The position numbers were made by a program, and so were the translations under genes. Under the pieces are notes generated by a model, which was given only the letters and a program-made list of their open reading frames with translations, searched no databases and was not told the DNA's origin. A stretch of DNA of 64,000 nucleotides, taken from positions 186,001-250,000 of the forward strand of contig NZ_JANZNR010000001.1 in the NCBI RefSeq assembly GCF_025153525.1. Reading direction: 5' to 3'. Origin of the DNA: Psychroserpens sp. SPM9 (GTDB taxonomy: Bacteria > Bacteroidota > Bacteroidia > Flavobacteriales > Flavobacteriaceae). Shown one piece after another: positions 61,770 through 64,000 of this stretch (position 1 is its first letter; the number at the start of each line of letters is the position of its first letter).

Positions 61770-64000
61770 ATGCAAACAGCTTCCTTATTGAAACTTAACG
61801 CTTCCAAGATATTAATCTGTATAATCATTTGCAGCACATTTTCATGTGATGTTATGAAGCGCGTCAAAAAAAATGAACACTTATTGACGAGCAACACCGT
61901 TTTAGTTAATGATAAAAAGAATAACTCTGAAACCGTAAACAATCTTATTTATCAAAAACCAAATGGGAAACTCTTAGGAATTCCGTTACGAGTTCATATC
62001 TACAACCTGGCCAGACCTAATATCGATTCGATCCTCAATGCCAAATACAGAAATCCGGAAGACCCAAAAGAAGGCTTAAAAAACTTCTTATCTATCAAAC
62101 AATATGAAGCGCTTATAAGGTCTAAGAAAAACTTCAATAGCTGGTTAAAAAAGACAGGAGAAGCTCCAGCCGTTTATAAAGAAAATCGCGCAGAAAGAAC
62201 AGCACTTGAACTTAAAAAATATTACTTCAGCAAAGGTTGGTTTAATGTCAAAACATCGTTTGAAACTGAAAAAGACAGCAATCAAAGAGCAAAAGTCACT
62301 TACAAAGTAGAAACTGGCGATCCTTACTTTTTAGATTCGATACATACCATTATCAAAACACCAATCGTCGATTCACTATACCAATCTAAGTTGAAAAAAG
62401 GCTCATTAATTGCCAAAGGCCAACAGTATGACGAAGATAATTATACGGCAGAACGTGACAGAATAACAACCGAGTTACGAAATTCTGGTTTGTATCATTT
62501 TGGACAAGATTATATCACTTTTGATCTTGATACTATTAACACTAACAAAAAAGTAAAAACAGATTTATTAATTGCACAAAGAGCCATTAGAACGGAAGAT
62601 TCGGTAGCACATGTGCCGTTCAAGATTTATAAAATTAAAGATGTCAATATTTACACCGATTATAAAAATGCCTATCAGGATTCGACAATCACAGATTCTG
62701 TGCAATACAAAAACTTTAATTTGTATAGCTACGAAAAGCTAAAATACAGACCAAAAGCGATTACTGATGCTGTTTTTATTAATAAAGATCAGGTGTTTAG
62801 AGACATTGATCGTACCCGAACCTACAGGTATTTAAGTGAATTACAAGCATTTAGATATCCGAGAATTACTTATATCGAAAATGAAAGCGATACAACTTTA
62901 ACCGCAAATGTGTATTTGGTTCCTCGGAAGAAATTTGAGCTCACGACCAGCTTTGAAGTCTCGCAAAGCAATATTCAAACAGTTGGTTTTGCTTTTAGTA
63001 GCGGTCTATTAATTAGAAACATTTTTAGAGGTGCCGAAACTTTAGAGATTTCGGCTTTGGGAGCCATTGGATCATCAAAAAATGCTTCCGATAGTAAAGA
63101 TCAATTTTTTGATATCAACGAATTGGGTGGAAATTTACGATTAAATATTCCGCGATTTTTTCTTCCTTTTAAAACCGAGAAAATCATTCCCAAATACATG
63201 TCGCCAAGTACGAGAATTAGTCTCAATGCAACGAGCCAGCGTAATATCGGTCTAGACAAACAAACCTTTACTGGCACCTTAAACTACAACTGGAACCCAA
63301 CCACCAAAGTGACCAATAATCTGGATTTATTTAATGTTCAATTTGTAAAAAACTTAAATACTGCGAACTATTTTGGAGTGTATACAAATTCATTTGAAAG
63401 CTTAAATGACATTGCGATATCTATTGGTGCTATAGAAGATGGTGAGATTTTAAAAGACCCTGAGAGTGAAGGAGGCTCATTTTCACCTGCAGATGAATTT
63501 ATTAACGATGTCGTTAGTGGCAACACTTCATTAACGCCCAGTGATGAGGACTATATTACTGTAAACAATATTAAACAGCGTAAAGACCGACTAACAGAAG
63601 ACAACCTTATCTTTTCTTCCAGCTTTAACTTTGTTAAAAACCGAAGAGAAAACATTTTTGACAACGACTTTTCTATTGTTAGACTACGATTAGAATTAGC
63701 CGGAAATTTATTGTCTAATTTATCAAAAGTATTCGATTTAAATAAGAATGCCGATGACAAATACGAAGTCTTTGGCGTTCCATTTTCTCAATATGTAAAA
63801 GCCGAAATCGATTATGTGAAACACTGGGATTTAGGCAGAAAAAACGAATTTGCTATCCGCACCTATTTTGGAATTGCCATTCCGTACGGCAACTCAAACA
63901 GTATTCCGTTTGCTAAAAGTTTCTTTGCAGGTGGACCAAACGACATTAGAGCATGGACTGCTTATAACTTAGGACCAGGAAGTTCCTTATCCACTAATGA
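61770..64000 (+). CDS. tamL: Omp85-family outer-membrane lipoprotein TamL (partial, runs off the window)
   Basis: An open frame of at least 743 codons with no stop before the window end. The N-terminus is a lipoprotein leader with Cys26 (CSTFSC) followed by DVMKRVKKNEHLL, the typical opening of TamL-like proteins. POTRA-like repeats follow (TALELKKYYFSKGWFNVKT, then RITTELRNSGLYHFGQDYI near residue 240). A barrel region begins around residue 385 and contains the Omp85 hallmark SFFAGGPNDIRAW near residue 720. It inserts or assembles outer-membrane proteins, or works in lipid transport with a TamB-like partner. The C-terminal barrel strands lie beyond the window. It is divergent from the SpoU methyltransferase. 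Confidence 0.92.
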   Translation, partial: MQTASLLKLNASKILICIIICSTFSCDVMKRVKKNEHLLTSNTVLVNDKKNNSETVNNLIYQKPNGKLLGIPLRVHIYNLARPNIDSILNAKYRNPEDPKEGLKNFLSIKQYEALIRSKKNFNSWLKKTGEAPAVYKENRAERTALELKKYYFSKGWFNVKTSFETEKDSNQRAKVTYKVETGDPYFLDSIHTIIKTPIVDSLYQSKLKKGSLIAKGQQYDEDNYTAERDRITTELRNSGLYHFGQDYITFDLDTINTNKKVKTDLLIAQRAIRTEDSVAHVPFKIYKIKDVNIYTDYKNAYQDSTITDSVQYKNFNLYSYEKLKYRPKAITDAVFINKDQVFRDIDRTRTYRYLSELQAFRYPRITYIENESDTTLTANVYLVPRKKFELTTSFEVSQSNIQTVGFAFSSGLLIRNIFRGAETLEISALGAIGSSKNASDSKDQFFDINELGGNLRLNIPRFFLPFKTEKIIPKYMSPSTRISLNATSQRNIGLDKQTFTGTLNYNWNPTTKVTNNLDLFNVQFVKNLNTANYFGVYTNSFESLNDIAISIGAIEDGEILKDPESEGGSFSPADEFINDVVSGNTSLTPSDEDYITVNNIKQRKDRLTEDNLIFSSSFNFVKNRRENIFDNDFSIVRLRLELAGNLLSNLSKVFDLNKNADDKYEVFGVPFSQYVKAEIDYVKHWDLGRKNEFAIRTYFGIAIPYGNSNSIPFAKSFFAGGPNDIRAWTAYNLGPGSSLSTN

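Noticed and set aside
1-64000. CRISPR array, rRNA operon, transposase or integrase gene
   Set aside because: None was seen: no regularly spaced repeats, no rRNA-like stretches and no recognisable recombinase in any frame.

Overview
The window looks like the chromosome of a marine member of the Flavobacteriaceae (Bacteroidetes). The DNA is AT-rich. Promoters carry the Bacteroidetes -7 element TAnnTTTG rather than an E. coli-type promoter. SusC/SusD, a hybrid two-component regulator, type IX secretion (T9SS) sorting domains, PorT, a 287-residue primary sigma factor without region 1.1 and a Bacteroidetes-type bS21 are all present. The species cannot be named from this sequence alone.

Positions 1-37991 form one large polysaccharide-utilisation locus (PUL) for a sulfated glycan. 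Reading from its regulatory end: a formylglycine-generating enzyme (FGE) faces right, divergent from a 1300-residue hybrid sensor/AraC regulator (HTCS). Then, all on the minus strand, come susC, susD, a GH3 glycosidase and two sulfatases, closed by a terminator. A second run follows: two tandem sulfatases, a GH10 enzyme and another sulfatase. A 1146-residue secreted G8/beta-helix protein faces the other way. A third operon encodes a sulfatase, a metallophosphatase, an aldose-epimerase-like protein and an isomerase-like TIM barrel, all exported. The left end carries surface proteins: a CBM/G8-like T9SS cargo, a Calx-beta lipoprotein, a small basic secreted protein and two paralogous T9SS cargo proteins. 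All six sulfatases have the Cys-type C-x-[PA]-S-R motif, which needs conversion to formylglycine, and the FGE at the locus edge keeps both catalytic cysteines. Proposed logic (inference): surface binding and cleavage by T9SS proteins and lipoproteins, uptake by SusCD, then periplasmic desulfation and depolymerisation by the sulfatases, GH10 and GH3. GH10 plus GH3 hints at a sulfated xylan-like backbone, but this is not proven.

A 15-bp asymmetric motif, GACAATTAwkAAACC, occurs upstream of five separate PUL transcription units and is the best candidate operator for the HTCS. At two of the promoters it sits exactly 27 bp upstream of a TAnnTTTG box.

Positions 37992-38520 are a boundary: two tRNA genes (Leu-TAA, Gly-GCC), with a partial second copy of the tRNA-Leu 3' end and its terminator 165 bp away, resembling an integration scar. 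From 38519 to the right end the genes are ordinary chromosomal ones: mutS, two SpoU methyltransferases, a methyltransferase, a folK-nucleoside kinase fusion, a queuosine-precursor transporter, AsmA, rpoD, rpsU, an Omp28/TlpA/beta-barrel cluster, rsmG, a desaturase, an aminotransferase, three small membrane proteins of unknown function, trkA-trkH, ubiE, porT and the start of tamL, which runs off the window. Apart from 37992-38518, which holds the tRNAs and repeats, no stretch over 300 bases lacks a gene.
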